This document shows, one piece after another, positions 23,204-34,474 of a DNA stretch of 36,994 nt. The stretch is from Candolleomyces eurysporus. Its lineage: Eukaryota > Basidiomycota > Agaricomycetes > Agaricales > Psathyrellaceae. Below the pieces are notes generated by a model that worked only from the letters and a program-made list of their open reading frames with translations, made no database searches and was not told where the DNA came from. The translations under genes were made by a program, and so were the position numbers. Within the stretch, counting starts at the first letter, position 1; every line of letters starts with the position of its first letter. The stretch lies in contig JANBPK010001273.1 of NCBI GenBank assembly GCA_027579435.1, positions 1 to 36,994 of the forward strand, written 5' to 3'.

Positions 23204-23211
23204 TATAAAAG
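23204..23211 (+). promoter_or_regulatory. TATA box of the intradiol dioxygenase gene
   Basis: TATAAAAG within gtctataaaagcaatg lies 66 nt before the ATG at 23277. This spacing is plausible for a TATA-driven, inducible fungal gene with a short 5' UTR. Confidence 0.6.
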
Positions 23212-23276
23212 CAATGTTCCTTTGGAGCGATAAGTCAGCGGACGTCCTCATTTTCTTGACCCCTGAAATCTTTGCC

Positions 23277-24626
23277 ATGCGTCTTTTCTTACTTGCTTCG
23301 ATACTTGCCGTTGCAAGCTTTGTTTGCGGTGAGTCCGGATCGACTAGATTGTCAGAGAGCTATACTGATCCCAATTGTAGCTCACGGCGCAGACGAGCGA
23401 CCGGCCACCACTGAAGAGCTTATCGCGCGAAACGTTGGTTAACTTCATACATTTGCAGAGAAATACTCCTAAAGAGGTGCTGCACTCTCAGAGAGGGATC
23501 GAGGCTCGTAATCTCGCTGCTCGCAAATGTGCTTCCGCTATCGCCGAATTCGAAGCTCAGCGTATGGCAAAGAGGGACCGTCTGATGAAGAGGCAGACGC
23601 CTACCAGCACCGCGCCTGCGCCGCACTACACTAGTATCCAGAACGTGAGTGTATCCAATTTGCTCAGCATCATCACCGAAAAGACTAATGTACTTCCTAC
23701 CCACAGTCTACTTGTGTCTTGCACCCCGAGACAATCGAGGGTCCATACTACATTCGCAACGAATACATCCGCACAGATTTGCGTGAGAGGCAAACGTAAG
23801 ATGCCGGTTCTCTTCTCTCTGTGAGTTTAAAGAACGGATGGACTGAAATCGAGAATCACACAGTGGCGTGTCCCTCGTTCTTGATGTCGGTGTGATCAAC
23901 AGCAGGACCTGCCAGCCTTTCAGGAACGCATTCGTCGAGCTGTGGGCATCCAACGCCACTGGTTTGTACGGTGGATACCCAACCGGTCAGCCGACCCATA
24001 TCAAGACGGACACCTTCCTCCGTGGAGGTTACTTCACTAACGACGCCGGTATCGTTGAAATCACCACCATCTATCCGGGTTACTACCAGGGTCGTACTGC
24101 CCATATCCATGCCATGGTCCACAGCAACTGGAAGTCAGGCGCTAATGGGTGAGTACAGCGCTCTCCTCGTGCTTCCGAAGAAGTGCTGATGAATCCTGGC
24201 AGAACCTTGCTGTCTGGACAGGGGAATGTTAACCATATTGGTCAATTCTTCTTCGATGAGACTTGGAATGATCGGGTTTATGCCACAAGCCCTTATAACC
24301 TCAACCGTCAACCCCGAACCCTCAACACTCAGGATTGGATCCTTTGGGGTGCCGGCTCTGGAGCTTACATCAAGTATGTATAAGATTCTCAACTAGACTG
24401 CGCTTTTTCTTCGGACTTTGGACGCTGAAATCCGACGTAGCCTTCAGTATCTCAGCGGAAGCAGCCTTACCGGTGGTCTCTTGGGTTACATTAGTGCGTT
24501 TTGATCCAGATTATACTCCTCTCCGCGTGATTCGCTGACGCATATCTTTATCTTTGTCTATCTCGTGCAGCTGTCGTTGTCGATGGAAATGCCAACTACA
24601 GGATCCAGAACGCCAACTCTTTGTAA
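23277..24626 (+). CDS. Secreted intradiol ring-cleavage dioxygenase
   Basis: Eight exons (23277-23328, 23381-23433, 23492-23644, 23707-23795, 23864-24148, 24203-24373, 24441-24493, 24571-24626) encode 303 residues. The first 17 or so (MRLFLLASILAVASFVC) are a signal peptide followed by AHGADE, the usual start of the mature form. A helical linker (EARNLAARKCASAIAEFEAQ) precedes the catalytic domain. The Fe(III) ligands of the family are visible: Tyr in IEGPYYIRNEYIR, and Tyr, His, His in YPGYYQGRTAHIHAMVH. LRGGYFTNDAGIVEITTIYP and FFFDETWNDRVYATSPYN are further conserved parts. Such enzymes cleave catechol-type rings between the two hydroxyls and act outside the cell on lignin-derived or plant phenolics. 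The donor of intron 2 (GTTGGT) is weak, but the 58-nt intron keeps the frame. A TATA box precedes it. The C-terminus RIQNANSL is complete. Confidence 0.9.
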
Positions 24627-25086
24627 GGGCTCGCAATGGTTCGCCCTTGGTTTCAATTCTTGCTACGTTGCTATGTATCCGTCTGCTTCAATCAAATGCG
24701 CAATCGTGTCTAGCATCGCCATGAGCCCAGCTCTTAGAGAGTGTGATATGTCAACCATCGGCGCCGCAGCGCTTCAGGGGTAATGCGTAATGCAGTAATG
24801 TCGGCGTTATGTTCGTTGCACCTTGATAATTGTTTCGAGTGGCGATCACTGCAAGTATCAATGAACGATCAGCGTAAAGGGGGAAAAAGAGCCNNATCTT
24901 CGTGATGGTCACAAGCCGATCATGTAGTCGTTGCACGAGCAGCTCCTGTCTTCGATCGCCAGCACTCGCTGTAGATCAGATCATAGGATGGGATGATATT
25001 ACGCGCCACACTCTCCCGAGAAAGTGATAAACCCATAGCCTCCCTTTGGGCGCGAGCCACCAAGGCCTAAGACGGTGAGGTTGAAG

Positions 25087-25311
25087 CTACAGACCTCCTT
25101 TCCAAGTTCCGAGCTCGAATGCTTCGCTTCCTGGAGTGATAGAACGGTCTGTGCCCTTGTTCACAAAATGGACGTCGCCGCTCGCGTAGTCTGGCACCAC
25201 TGCTGACACCCTTCCTGTCGTAATGCTCGTCCCGTTCGTCCGAAAAAACCGTGGTATGGGTGGCAAACAATTGGGTTTGTGCGGCAGAGAGACGTGATTG
25301 CCATATGGAAC
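25087..25311 (-). CDS. Possible terminal exon of an unrecognised gene
   Basis: The minus strand has an acceptor-like ggattag just before 25311 and then 74 open codons to a TAG at 25089-25087. The reading is protein-like: CLPPIPRFFRTNGTSITTG, VPDYASGDVHFVNKGTDRS, ITPGSEAFELGTWKGGL. I do not recognise the family. The competing, longer open frame on the same strand (25543-25067) is Arg/Ser-rich and looks like a shadow. No convincing upstream exon could be joined, so this may be part of a decayed or unusual gene. Confidence 0.3.
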   Translation of the reverse strand, partial: VPYGNHVSLPHKPNCLPPIPRFFRTNGTSITTGRVSAVVPDYASGDVHFVNKGTDRSITPGSEAFELGTWKGGL

Positions 25312-26072
25312 CTAATCCTAGCACAGCCCTTTCTTCAATGCTGCACCTTTGGACCAGCTGAAGTAGCTGGACGATCGGGAAGACCTCGTCCAAGTCACTG
25401 TCAATCAAAACAACGTTGCAACTCCGCGAAACGCTCTTCAATGATGTGTACTGTCGTTTGATGATCGATCGTGCTCGATGTCGGGCCCCTCCTGATCGGC
25501 GTTCAAAATGCTTCCGAAAATAGTCGAGCAAATACACTCCCACAACGTGTTTGCCTTATCTATCGAGCTTTTGCTTGGCCCAGTTTCTGCTTGTAGCCTC
25601 GAAAAAGCGCAAACAATTCGCGGAAGACTATATACAGCTCTTCTGTGTTTGGCATGGATATGAACATGGCAGTACTAGACTCGGAGCCCATTTTCCAGTG
25701 TTACAAAGATCGGAACAAACTTTATCTGGGGGCGTCGGTTGGCGCAGAGCATCCGAGAAGTTTATTCCATTGTTCAACACATCAGGGAGTGTTGTTGTAT
25801 AGCACCATGTAGCACATTAGCTCGATGATGTTGTTAAGGGAACGACGGATAGGGGAGAATAGTCATCCGTTTACACCCCGGGTCCACTACAACAGCGCCT
25901 ATACAGCGCCTTTTGCACTTTTTGGGTGGGGGTGTACGTGTAGACGCCGCTGGGCGTAAGGAAAACAGGAGGCAGGGAATCTGCCCCACCGTGTTTCTTG
26001 TTTTGTGATATAATTGGGCGGACATCATGCAAACTTGCCTCACTCTGCCCACTCCTTCATCGATCTACTATC

Positions 26073-29000
26073 ATGTCGGCGTTTTCTGTTCGTCATCCTC
26101 CGACTGGGTCGAGGGTTGAAAACGAGAGCGCTTACCGTTCCACAAATAGCCTTATTTCGTCGCTGAGAGCGTCTGGGTTTGGTGTCCACAATCTTTCCAC
26201 TGTCAACCATTTTGATGATGGCCACACGCCGCCCTCTCCTTTGCCTTCCTCCTCGCCTCCCTCCCCTTCGTCTTCCATCTCGAACCCCGGTCGATCGGCA
26301 AATTCATCCTCAAGCTGCTTTTGCCCTTCCTCAAGTAAACTCGCCAATGAAGCCAACGCATTAGAATGGCTAGACGCCGTAGCAAGCATCCTCGACACTG
26401 ATGGATCCAAGGTCGCAGTGACCCCAGCCGGGCGGTATTTTCGTGAAGACAACAGCATACTACTAGAGGCTGTGGAGATTATGGCCTGCGGGACGGGCCC
26501 GCGTGTGCACGACCACCACGAGGGCAAGTAGTCGCAGGCCGTCGTTTCCATTGCTGTAGAACTCGGGGCGCTAACTAGAGAAAAAATGTTTTTCTCGCTT
26601 TTGTCTAGGAGGATCCACGAGCCATTCAACAGCCCCGACCCTGCCCGACCCAACGACGGAGGAGGTCAAACCCTTGAACTTGGTTGTGGAAAGACGGTGA
26701 GTGGCGTCGACCACGAATATCAGCGAAATATCTGGTCAGAATTCCTAATGAGTAATATTTGGTTTTTTTAGAGGAGAAGTACCCCTCGTTGAGCATACCC
26801 AAGTCATCAACTACTTTATGCAACAGCTTTCTCTTTCGGATATCCTGTCTTTCCCTCGGGCATTCAACAGACTCGTCAAGTATATCATCGCATCCCATGC
26901 CATCAAGGTCGCCGATCGAATCAAAGATAACAGCATCTCGAAAGAGCTCTTCAAAGCGTTCTGTGAACTACCAAAACCTTCCCCAANTGTGTTCCTGGGC
27001 CTCCAAAATCCCATCAGGACCATGAGCCTCGACCCAGCGCCGGCACCCCCGTTGACGCCTGGTCCAGTTCGACCTCTTCGACCTCGAACTCGTCCTCTGC
27101 ATCCTCCTCGTCCTCCTCATCTACGCCAACATCGACGTCAGCATCGACATCGACCTCATCAACTGAGACGGGATCACCAACACGGCTACCACGGGTGCCA
27201 TCAGCGCCTCCCCTTCCTCCCCCGCAAGGCAATTCGACAAGGACACGGTCACGGTCACAACAGCAGTACCAACAGGCGCAAGAGCGACTGCAACAACTCG
27301 AGCGGGACAAGATGTTCCTCAGCCGATTTCTCCACAAGAAAGTGACCGAGACTCTCCAAAACAAAGTCAAGATCACCAATCTGCAGAACGTCGCACGCGA
27401 GTTATGGAGCAATCGTAGCCAAGCAGCCGGCGCCAGTGATTCATCGCCATCGAGCGGCGAGGGCCCAGCGAGTGAGACCCCGGAGATGTTCCAGATATAC
27501 TTCTGCGGCGACGATGGAGGGACGGCAGATGAGTTCCACGAGCTGCTCGTTTTTCTGTTGAGCCACGAGGAAGGGTATTTGGGAACGCTCGTGTCCTTCA
27601 TCCGACTCCTCGAGCATTACCATCAAGCCATGCAGGAGTCGCCATCCTCGTCCTCCTCGTCCTCATCATCCTCGGCACCAACGCCATCAGAAGCCCCACC
27701 CGACCCCCCATCCTTCACACCGAGTTCAATCTCACCAACACCTACACCAACGACGACACACAACACTCAATGGACCCGCAAGAAATCCAAACAATTCTCT
27801 AGAGCATGTACAAAGCTCACCGTTCTCAGTATACTCTTCCGAGACGCCATCGCGTCGTCAGCTTTCAAGCAACATCTGAGACGGATGTGCCGCTGGCTGC
27901 ATAGACCGATGTACCAGCTGGAGGAGCTGGCCAGAGGGAAGGAGAATATGGATTTTCATATTCAGACCCGGTTGATGTGCCCCCACGACGACGACGACGG
28001 CGATGGTGAACATCATCACGCTCATGGCTCTGAGACAAGCACCAGCTTTGGGGAACACGACGAGGACCATGCCGCCGGGGAAGATGGTTGCATCACCGAA
28101 GAAGTCTACGCGATGTGGATGAAGATGCAAGTCGATCATCTGGAGAGCCTCTTCGTTCTCCGGAAGTACTTGGGCAGCAGGCTCCCAGTGAAGCTCCCAG
28201 AAAAGCTCCCAGAAAAGACCTCGGAAGAGAAGTTTCCAACCAGGATGGTCAGGCCTGTCGTTAGAACCGTCGTTTCGTTGCCGAGGACCATCCAACCGTC
28301 GCTGTCATCGCCGTCAGTGGAACTACCGCCACCGCAGAGGAACGAGTCTAGTCCCAAGGTGCAGGAGCGGCGAGTAGTTGCGAGTTCGAGTTCGACTTGG
28401 GGTCTGTCTAGATCTCCATCTTCGAAGTTGAGGGGGCTGAGGAAGAGGAAGAGAGGTACATCTGACAGCCCGGAGCCACGCCGACGAGCACCTCCGCCAC
28501 GTCCAAGATCGGAGGACTCACTTTTCGACGAAGTCCAATCCGAAAGGGATACGGTATACGAACCACCCTCGTCATCGACCCTGCACCCATGGAGAGACGT
28601 CATCAGAGCAAGTTGGTCCAGCGCTTCACCGCCGCCACCACCACCGTTCGACAACGACGTAACCGCCATACATTCGATGGAAGACTTGATTAGGGTCCAC
28701 CGGACGCCCGAGGGAGTTCATATCGTCCTGGAGCCACCGGAGGATGGAGAAGACAGGGGACATTACCATCCGGAAGGATGCCTTGCTGCGCTCTTGCATC
28801 AAGTCCACCTTCGCCTTCATGTTCATGCCAGCGATGCCGGCCATCGTCTCGGACACGACCAATCGCACAGTCGTCATGAAGAGAGCTCGGCTCGAGAGGT
28901 GGTACCCCTAGCACCAAGTCCGGACGCTGTCGAGGGTGAAAGAGCTGGCATCGAGGTCGAGGGCGCCGATGGTGTCCACGTCTATAGCCGTAGCGAGGGC

Positions 29001-29888
29001 GGCGGACTCGGGAGCAGTGGCAAGAATCTGCTTTCAGTTTTTGATAGTCGTGAATCTCGTGTCAACCCAGGACCAGAGCCGGAGGTGAGTGTATTCGGAC
29101 TATGCCTCGGCCATTTATATGAACATATACCTGAACAAGCGAGAAATTCAAAATGCTGACCTTGGCTCCCAATATAGACGGCTCCCGAAACCGAAGTTCA
29201 ATCTAGAATTCGTTCGGATTCGGATTCTCGGGTTCGACAGTCCAGTTGCGCCAAGTACCTCATCGGTGTTTCGAGGAGTTGTTGCTCGAGCTGTAAAGCA
29301 CTGTTCAAAGCTCTACAGCTTTCGCGCCCGGTGGCGAGGCATCATGCTATCACCACCACCGCCTCCGCAGAACATCACGTCGAAGGTCTTACCAACAACA
29401 ACAGTACTAGCAACAGCAGCAATGCAAATCAGAGTTGTCAACAGTACGCCGAGCAGGCTCGATCAACAAAACCAACTTCGAAAGGTCCAAGTCCAATCGC
29501 GTTCGTTACGTCGTGTATGAGGACTCCAGATCAACGACTTCTCCTGGATCACTGCCACGAGCCCGGATGTCCTCTAGCAAGAGATCAGGAGAAGTTATTT
29601 CTGGGAGCAGAGGCGGCTGTTGTGCGAGAATCTGTTTGGGCGGGTGCGCGGTGTGCGTTGCCGCCGTGGGTTGGGGATGATATTGTTTCGGCGGCCGTTG
29701 GGGAAGTTAGGGGGAGGTTGGTTTGTCTTGTGGTCAACGAGTTGCAGAACGTTTATCTCACCGACGAGGAAGGGGAGGTATCAGGGGAGGAATACGAAGA
29801 GGAATATGAGGAGGATTCAGGGGAAATGGATGTATATGAGGAGGAAGACGAAGAAGAGGAGGGTGAGGAAGGGGAGGGACATGTTTAG
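26073..29888 (+). CDS. Large protein with C-terminal OTT_1508-like deaminase domain
   Basis: Four exons, 26073-26502, 26609-26696, 26772-29084 and 29178-29888, give 1180 residues if one base is missing at the N at 26987. The total is then an exact multiple of three. The N-terminal third has LEWLDAVASILDTDG and GEVPLVEHTQVINYFMQQLS followed by a helical stretch. Ser/Thr-rich linkers and a Gln-rich coil (SQQQYQQAQERLQQLERDKM) come next, then WTRKKSKQFSRACTKLTVLS to about 28150. The putative catalytic part is HYHPEGCLAALLHQVHLRLH (H-x-E at 28767-28775) and, after the last intron, YLIGVSRSCCSSCKALFKAL (C-x2-C at 29283-29294). This IGVS[RK]xxCxxC plus HxE arrangement is the zinc-binding signature of fungal OTT_1508-type members of the cytidine deaminase superfamily. 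Substrates are unknown; a nucleic acid or nucleotide is expected. The tail is a long Glu-rich run. The first intron (GTGTGC donor) is the least certain. Confidence 0.7.
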
Positions 29889-31073
29889 TTGTGTGTCTGA
29901 GTACATACGTCTTTTCCAGGTGGAACTTCGGTTGATGTGTCAATATCGGTAGGGGCGCTGCTTGACCTTTGGATGATGGCCTAGGCTTGCGATTCATTCA
30001 GGAAGCTGTACTGATTAATTGGTGACGTCGTTCACCGCCCTTAATGATGTCTGTGNTTCGACAAATCTAGCATAGCAATTTAATTGGCGACAAACATAAA
30101 ACGGGCCCACTTATCTCAGGGTTTCAGTACACATCCCGGTACGAAGTGAACCTTGGCAGTGCAAGCGCAATTTGCGTGGATCCTTTCGCCTCGTTTCACC
30201 NTTTTTGTTCGGCATGAGGCGAAGATAAGATAAAATTTCGGCCGCTATGGACTGGATCTGATCTGTGATATGATAAGATTGTATTACCCCATCTCCGGGT
30301 CCATGGAAGATGACATTTGATCCAGAGCTGTCAATTCGGATACTGTCGCCCTCCTCGTTTTTTGATCTCCCCACTCTCAGCGCTGAGATTGGGGGGAGGT
30401 CTGGGATCCGAACGTGACCACGACCTCACTCGTGGATCACCGGAAAGGAACGACGGGGTGAGGGTCCTCGGAGGTGCTCAGCCTTGTGACCATCCTCCAG
30501 GCTCCAAGTAGATCCGTTGTACACGTAAAAGCCAGCTCATGGATTCGATAATTACGTTGCTTGATCCGATCAACCTGCATTTGAACGGTCTCTGGTCAGG
30601 CATCTGTTGGTCTTGAATGTTCTTTGCACAGACACAAGCCCGCCTCGGCTGGTATAGTAAGGGTAGAGTCTCTGGATCTGTTAGCAAGGAATGGTCTCAG
30701 AGAGCTATAAACCCACAAACATAATCCCGAACCCGTTGCCAAGTCTTTTTCTCTGGTTCCCCCGAACCTGGTTGCGATTTGACAACCCTGAGTAACAGGT
30801 AAAATTTTCCAGTCTTGATAATCAAAGTAGGCTAGGGTCCCGAGGAGTCGAACGTTTGTTGACCGCCAGCGAGTGGACGATTGGATTGCTGGGGGTGGTA
30901 GGAGACTTTTGGAGGGTCTGGAATGGGCTCACGGGGTCGCGTTGAATATCTGAAGTTGAAATCTGGGGTTGAAATCTGTGGGAAAGCTGGCAGATATGGC
31001 AAATGCCGAGATAAAGCGGCGTTTAAAACGGCGATGGGCTGGAAATGGAATTTCCCTGATTGGCCCGGCGTGG

Positions 31074-31090
31074 TTATCAGACTTATCTAG
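31074..31090 (+). promoter_or_regulatory. Double GATA-type site, near-match to the iron GATA consensus
   Basis: TTATCAGAC is directly followed by TTATCTAG. The first differs by one base from TTATCWGAT, the reverse complement of the ATCWGATAA element bound by SREA/Urbs1-type repressors. It lies about 210 nt before the start codon of such a gene. Confidence 0.4.
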
Positions 31091-31231
31091 TCGCTGCCAG
31101 CTGGACTTGCTTCCCGTTCCATTTCTCTCTGCCACCACCACCATTTCCTCCTCCTCCGCTAAGTCCCTCCCCGTCTCTACTGTACTACTATAATACTGGT
31201 CAGTATACACCTAATGGACACCGTACGGTCC

Positions 31232-31240
31232 TTATCTGAC
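31232..31240 (+). promoter_or_regulatory. GATA-type site near the start of the GATA gene
   Basis: TTATCTGAC matches eight of nine positions of TTATCWGAT and lies about 60 nt before the ATG at 31299. A bound factor here would be well placed to block initiation. Confidence 0.4.
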
Positions 31241-31298
31241 CACTACACCTGCGCACAGTGGCTCGCCAATATTCGACGTGACCCCTGCATAATCCAAA

Positions 31299-34200
31299 AT
31301 GTCGCCAGTTGTATTGGAGACGACGCCAGTTAATCTGCACAACTCAAATTTGGGGCGAATGCAGCAGCTTACCTTGAACGGGCCCACAGCAGAGGCAACG
31401 CCCGCAGACACACGGCAAGGTGTGTATTTCGTCCTGGTGTCCGCCGATCTATTCAAACTTGGTTTCGCCAGACGACCCCAAGTTCTCGACCGGAGTCATC
31501 GCGTCCACCCACACCCCCTGCGTAAATTGTGGCACCGTAGAAACGCCACTGTGGCGACGAGATGCAGACGGGAATCCCATTTGCAACGCCTGTGGTGAGT
31601 GTTTCGGATTTTAACGCCCATACCTTCCGTTTGTGTCTTGCGCGTCATTATCTTTTTGTTTCGATCTGGGTTCGATGACGAAGAGCCACGATCCCATCTC
31701 GCAGCCAGAACACGTGTGGGACACACGGCTGTTGCTCAGCCATAGAGTCAGTCGACACGTTTGGCCTGGCATTGCACCGTCGCTTTGAAAAGCTTAAAAC
31801 CTCGCAGCACTTTATTTCCTTCGATAATCTCCGCCTTGCTATGGTTTTGATGAATCGGTGTGGAGTCGTGCCGAGGCTGGGCTATCGAGGGCTGGGTCGC
31901 GCATACCTCGTTTAGCGTCTGAAGAGTCGCGTGTATTGGTGTAATACACGTTTCTTCCGGCACTTTGCTATCATGGCGAAATCTCCGAAACCTTTGCCTT
32001 GTCAGCCAATCATCCTTGGTCGAATTCGTTGCTTTCATGTCGATGAGCATGGGCAGAATCCTCGATATGGAGATGAACATGTAGGAGGGTAGTCGATCTT
32101 TCAGAAGCGCGGGATGGTTACCTCGCCTATCTGACTGTTGGTGCCAATATTCTTTCATCGAGACCATTCCATGCCCTTATTGCGCATCTTCGTCTTTGTT
32201 GTGGTTTCAAATACCTGCCCCCACTAATCTTAGTGGGCAACGATATCTCAAACACGCACAGCACCTTGTGCCACCCCTTTCACGCACCTCCCATCCATTC
32301 ATAAAGCTGCCCTGATATCTTCCCTCTATTCCGTCGCCCTTCATCTTCATCCATACGCAATGACTGATCCAACTCGCTCTTTCCCAGGCCTTTATCAAAA
32401 ATCAAGACATATGCCTCGCCCTACAAATCTCGGTAGGAGCACACCGCCCACCGCCCCCGTATCGTCAGCCACAAACGGCTCGACCACTGGACCCTCTGCG
32501 TTCCCCGCCTCAGCAACCGGCAAGTCGTCAACGCCTACCATGCACAAACTCTTACAGCAACACACGGCCGCCGCTGCCGCCTCCTCATCAACTCCCACCG
32601 CCCCTGCATCAACCTCAAATACAACGAGCACAAACAAAGGTGCCACTAATTCTCACACAACCGGTGGCACCTGCCCAGGAGACGGTCGTTGTGATGGCAC
32701 GGGTGGAACATCGGCTTGTTCAGGGTGTCCAACGTATAACAACGCACTCGCTATATCGTCGAGGATGGACATGGACGAAGTACCGGAATCAGCGTCGGCG
32801 CGAGCGTCACCCAAGGCCGATGGAGCAGCATCGCCTGCAGCAAACGACAGCGATGCGAGTGTGGGGGCTACAGCGACTGCGAAGAAGGGCAGGGCAGCGG
32901 TCGGTGCGCTGTCATGCGCCAACTGTGGTACAAGCACCACGCCTTTGTGGAGGCGAGATGATGTTGGCAATAACATTTGCAACGCTTGTGGTGAGTAGCT
33001 TTCTTTGTTTGATTGCCTTCTTTCCTTTCGCTTTCCATCCTCGACTATCGAGACTACGGTCCTGTGGTCGATCTTCAATTCTTCCCCGTTCTCTCCGCTT
33101 TCGCCGATTCATGAACTGCTGGCGTGGATCCACTGAGCGGTTTGTGCGCGCCCAACCTCGTTGATGAGCTGGCAGCGGAATCTTATCTGATATGAATCAC
33201 ATGTTTCCCATCCCTCCTCCTCACCTCCCAAATCCCTCATTCCAATCGACTGGAATTCGGAATCAAAATGTCACCCCCATATTCTTCTGCTCCCGCACAA
33301 TTTCCATGATCCGTCTTCGAGCGATGTCGGTTTCTTTATTGTCTTTTCTGTTCGACTTTCGTCCTCGTCCCCTTTCACATCTCGCTTTCATTCATTTAAT
33401 TTTATTAACGCATTGCATCCATCTAGGACTCTACTTCAAGCTGCATGGCACCCATCGTCCCAACTCGATGAAAAAGACCGTGATCAAGAGGCGAAAAACG
33501 CGTGCCTGCAGCTGCTGGTGCAAGTGGCGGTAATGTTTCAGGTCGAATGTCCGATCAAGCAGCTGCAGAGGCTCTTGTATCTGTGGGTCGTGTGGGCGTG
33601 TCGGGTGCAGCAACAGGCGAAGAAAGCGAAGTCGAGATCGAACCCCCCAAGAAGCGCACCCGACGCAGTGTACGGACTCGCGCATCCGCCGCCGCCCAAA
33701 AGGAAGACGAAGATGTGAATATGGAAGGTGGAGAGGAGAGCGAAGGGGGACGGGACTCTGGGCGGGAAATGCGCAAGCGGTCGAATGGGTGGACGGACAA
33801 CCGGTCGGCGTCTCCTCATCATCGAGGGTCGCCTCGCGTTAATGCACCGTTCCCTGCTGGTGTACCACCCACTGGTTTCGAACTCCTTCCGGGCGGTATG
33901 GCTGTAGCTGCTGCGTTACTGAGTGGACAGGGTGGGTACATGCGGCCTCCATCCAATGTTCCCAGTCGGACTCATTCGCCCTTGGGCCCTGGTGCAGCTA
34001 TTCCCCCCCGGGTACATGCTGCCCCCTCCTGGACTCCATGGGGGCCCATACTACCCCGGGCACCCTGGTGATCTGTCGAGTCTAATGAATCTAGGTATGG
34101 CCGCTGCGCTCAACAATGGCCCGCCCACAATCTTAGACCTCGAGCGTCATTACCTTGAGCTCCAGGAACACAAGAAGCGATGGGAGGAGATGATGGAGAA

Positions 34201-34474
34201 AACCGAGAGGATGTTGGCTGGCGTGAAGCGGTCGATTGATGAGATGAAAGGCGTTCAGCAAACGTCTCCGACAGGCTCACCTTCGCAGCAGAAGCAAACC
34301 GTGCCATTGCAAGCTGGCGCTCCTGCCGCCAGCAGCTCGTCGTCCCAACCCGAGGGTGAGGCTACACCTGCTGTTGCTGCTGCCAGCGTGCCGTTGACGA
34401 GGTCTGGCGAGCGAACCAAGGAGTCGGTGTGGCCTACGGTGACCGAGCCTACCGCTCCTGCTGAGCGTGCTTAG
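31299..34474 (+). CDS. urbs1: Iron-responsive two-finger GATA transcription factor (Urbs1/SREA type)
   Basis: Four exons: 31299-31419, 31472-31594, 32388-32990, 33427-34474. With one A removed from the A5 run at 33494-33498 and one C from the C7 run at 34003-34009, the frame gives 630 residues with no remainder. Finger 1 is [20 protein letters not shown] followed by [17 protein letters not shown]. Finger 2 is [20 protein letters not shown] followed by [17 protein letters not shown]. Both are C-x2-C-x17-C-x2-C. Between them [20 protein letters not shown] carries the C-x5-C-x8-C-x2-C cluster that defines fungal siderophore/iron repressors (Urbs1, SREA, Fep1, Cir1) and is thought to bind iron or Fe-[11 protein letters not shown] follows finger 2. 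PPKKRTRR is a likely nuclear signal and [20 protein letters not shown] a C-terminal coiled coil, both usual for the family. It should repress iron-uptake and siderophore genes when iron is plentiful. Confidence 0.92.
31930..31950. repeat. Perfect 8-bp inverted repeat inside GATA intron 2
   Basis: CGTGTATT and AATACACG flank a 5-bp spacer. It could be a small hairpin in the 793-nt intron or a dyad protein site; a chance origin is possible. Confidence 0.45.
33183..33191 (-). promoter_or_regulatory. Perfect ATCAGATAA site in intron 3 of the GATA gene
   Basis: The plus strand reads TTATCTGAT, which is ATCAGATAA on the minus strand: an exact match to the ATCWGATAA element of iron GATA repressors. 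It lies within the 436-nt intron that splits finger 2. I noticed no other exact match near this gene. Confidence 0.45.

Larger units (their letters stand above)
29889..31298. promoter_or_regulatory. Intergenic region upstream of the GATA factor, rich in GATA motifs
   Basis: No gene is recognised. GATAAGATAA lies at 30224-30233, ATGATAAG around 30270-30277, and TTATCAGACTTATCTAG at 31074-31090. These are the core of sites bound by GATA factors and could serve autoregulation of the downstream gene. GATA is short and common, so single copies prove little. Ns at 30056 and 30201 adjoin T runs. Confidence 0.4.

Noticed and set aside
23434..23458. A 25-nt intron or single-base frameshift in the intradiol dioxygenase gene
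   Set aside because: A 58-nt intron from 23434 to 23491 with a good CTCTCAG acceptor keeps the phase and gives a family-like join, so neither is needed.
25067..25543. 158-codon minus-strand frame rich in Arg and Ser
   Set aside because: Its composition is that of a shadow. Another frame on the same strand (25311-25087) reads more like protein.
27014..28917. Long minus-strand frames of about 145-195 codons opposite the deaminase gene
   Set aside because: They are shadows caused by the Ser- and Pro-rich codons of the plus-strand gene.
31748..32167. 139-codon minus-strand frame within GATA intron 2
   Set aside because: No recognisable domain and no flanking exon. The plus-strand splicing of the zinc finger across it is certain.
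33932..33965. A 34-nt intron as explanation for the second frame change in the GATA gene
   Set aside because: It would restore the frame but is too short for this genome, and it removes natural-looking sequence. The C7 homopolymer explains it better.
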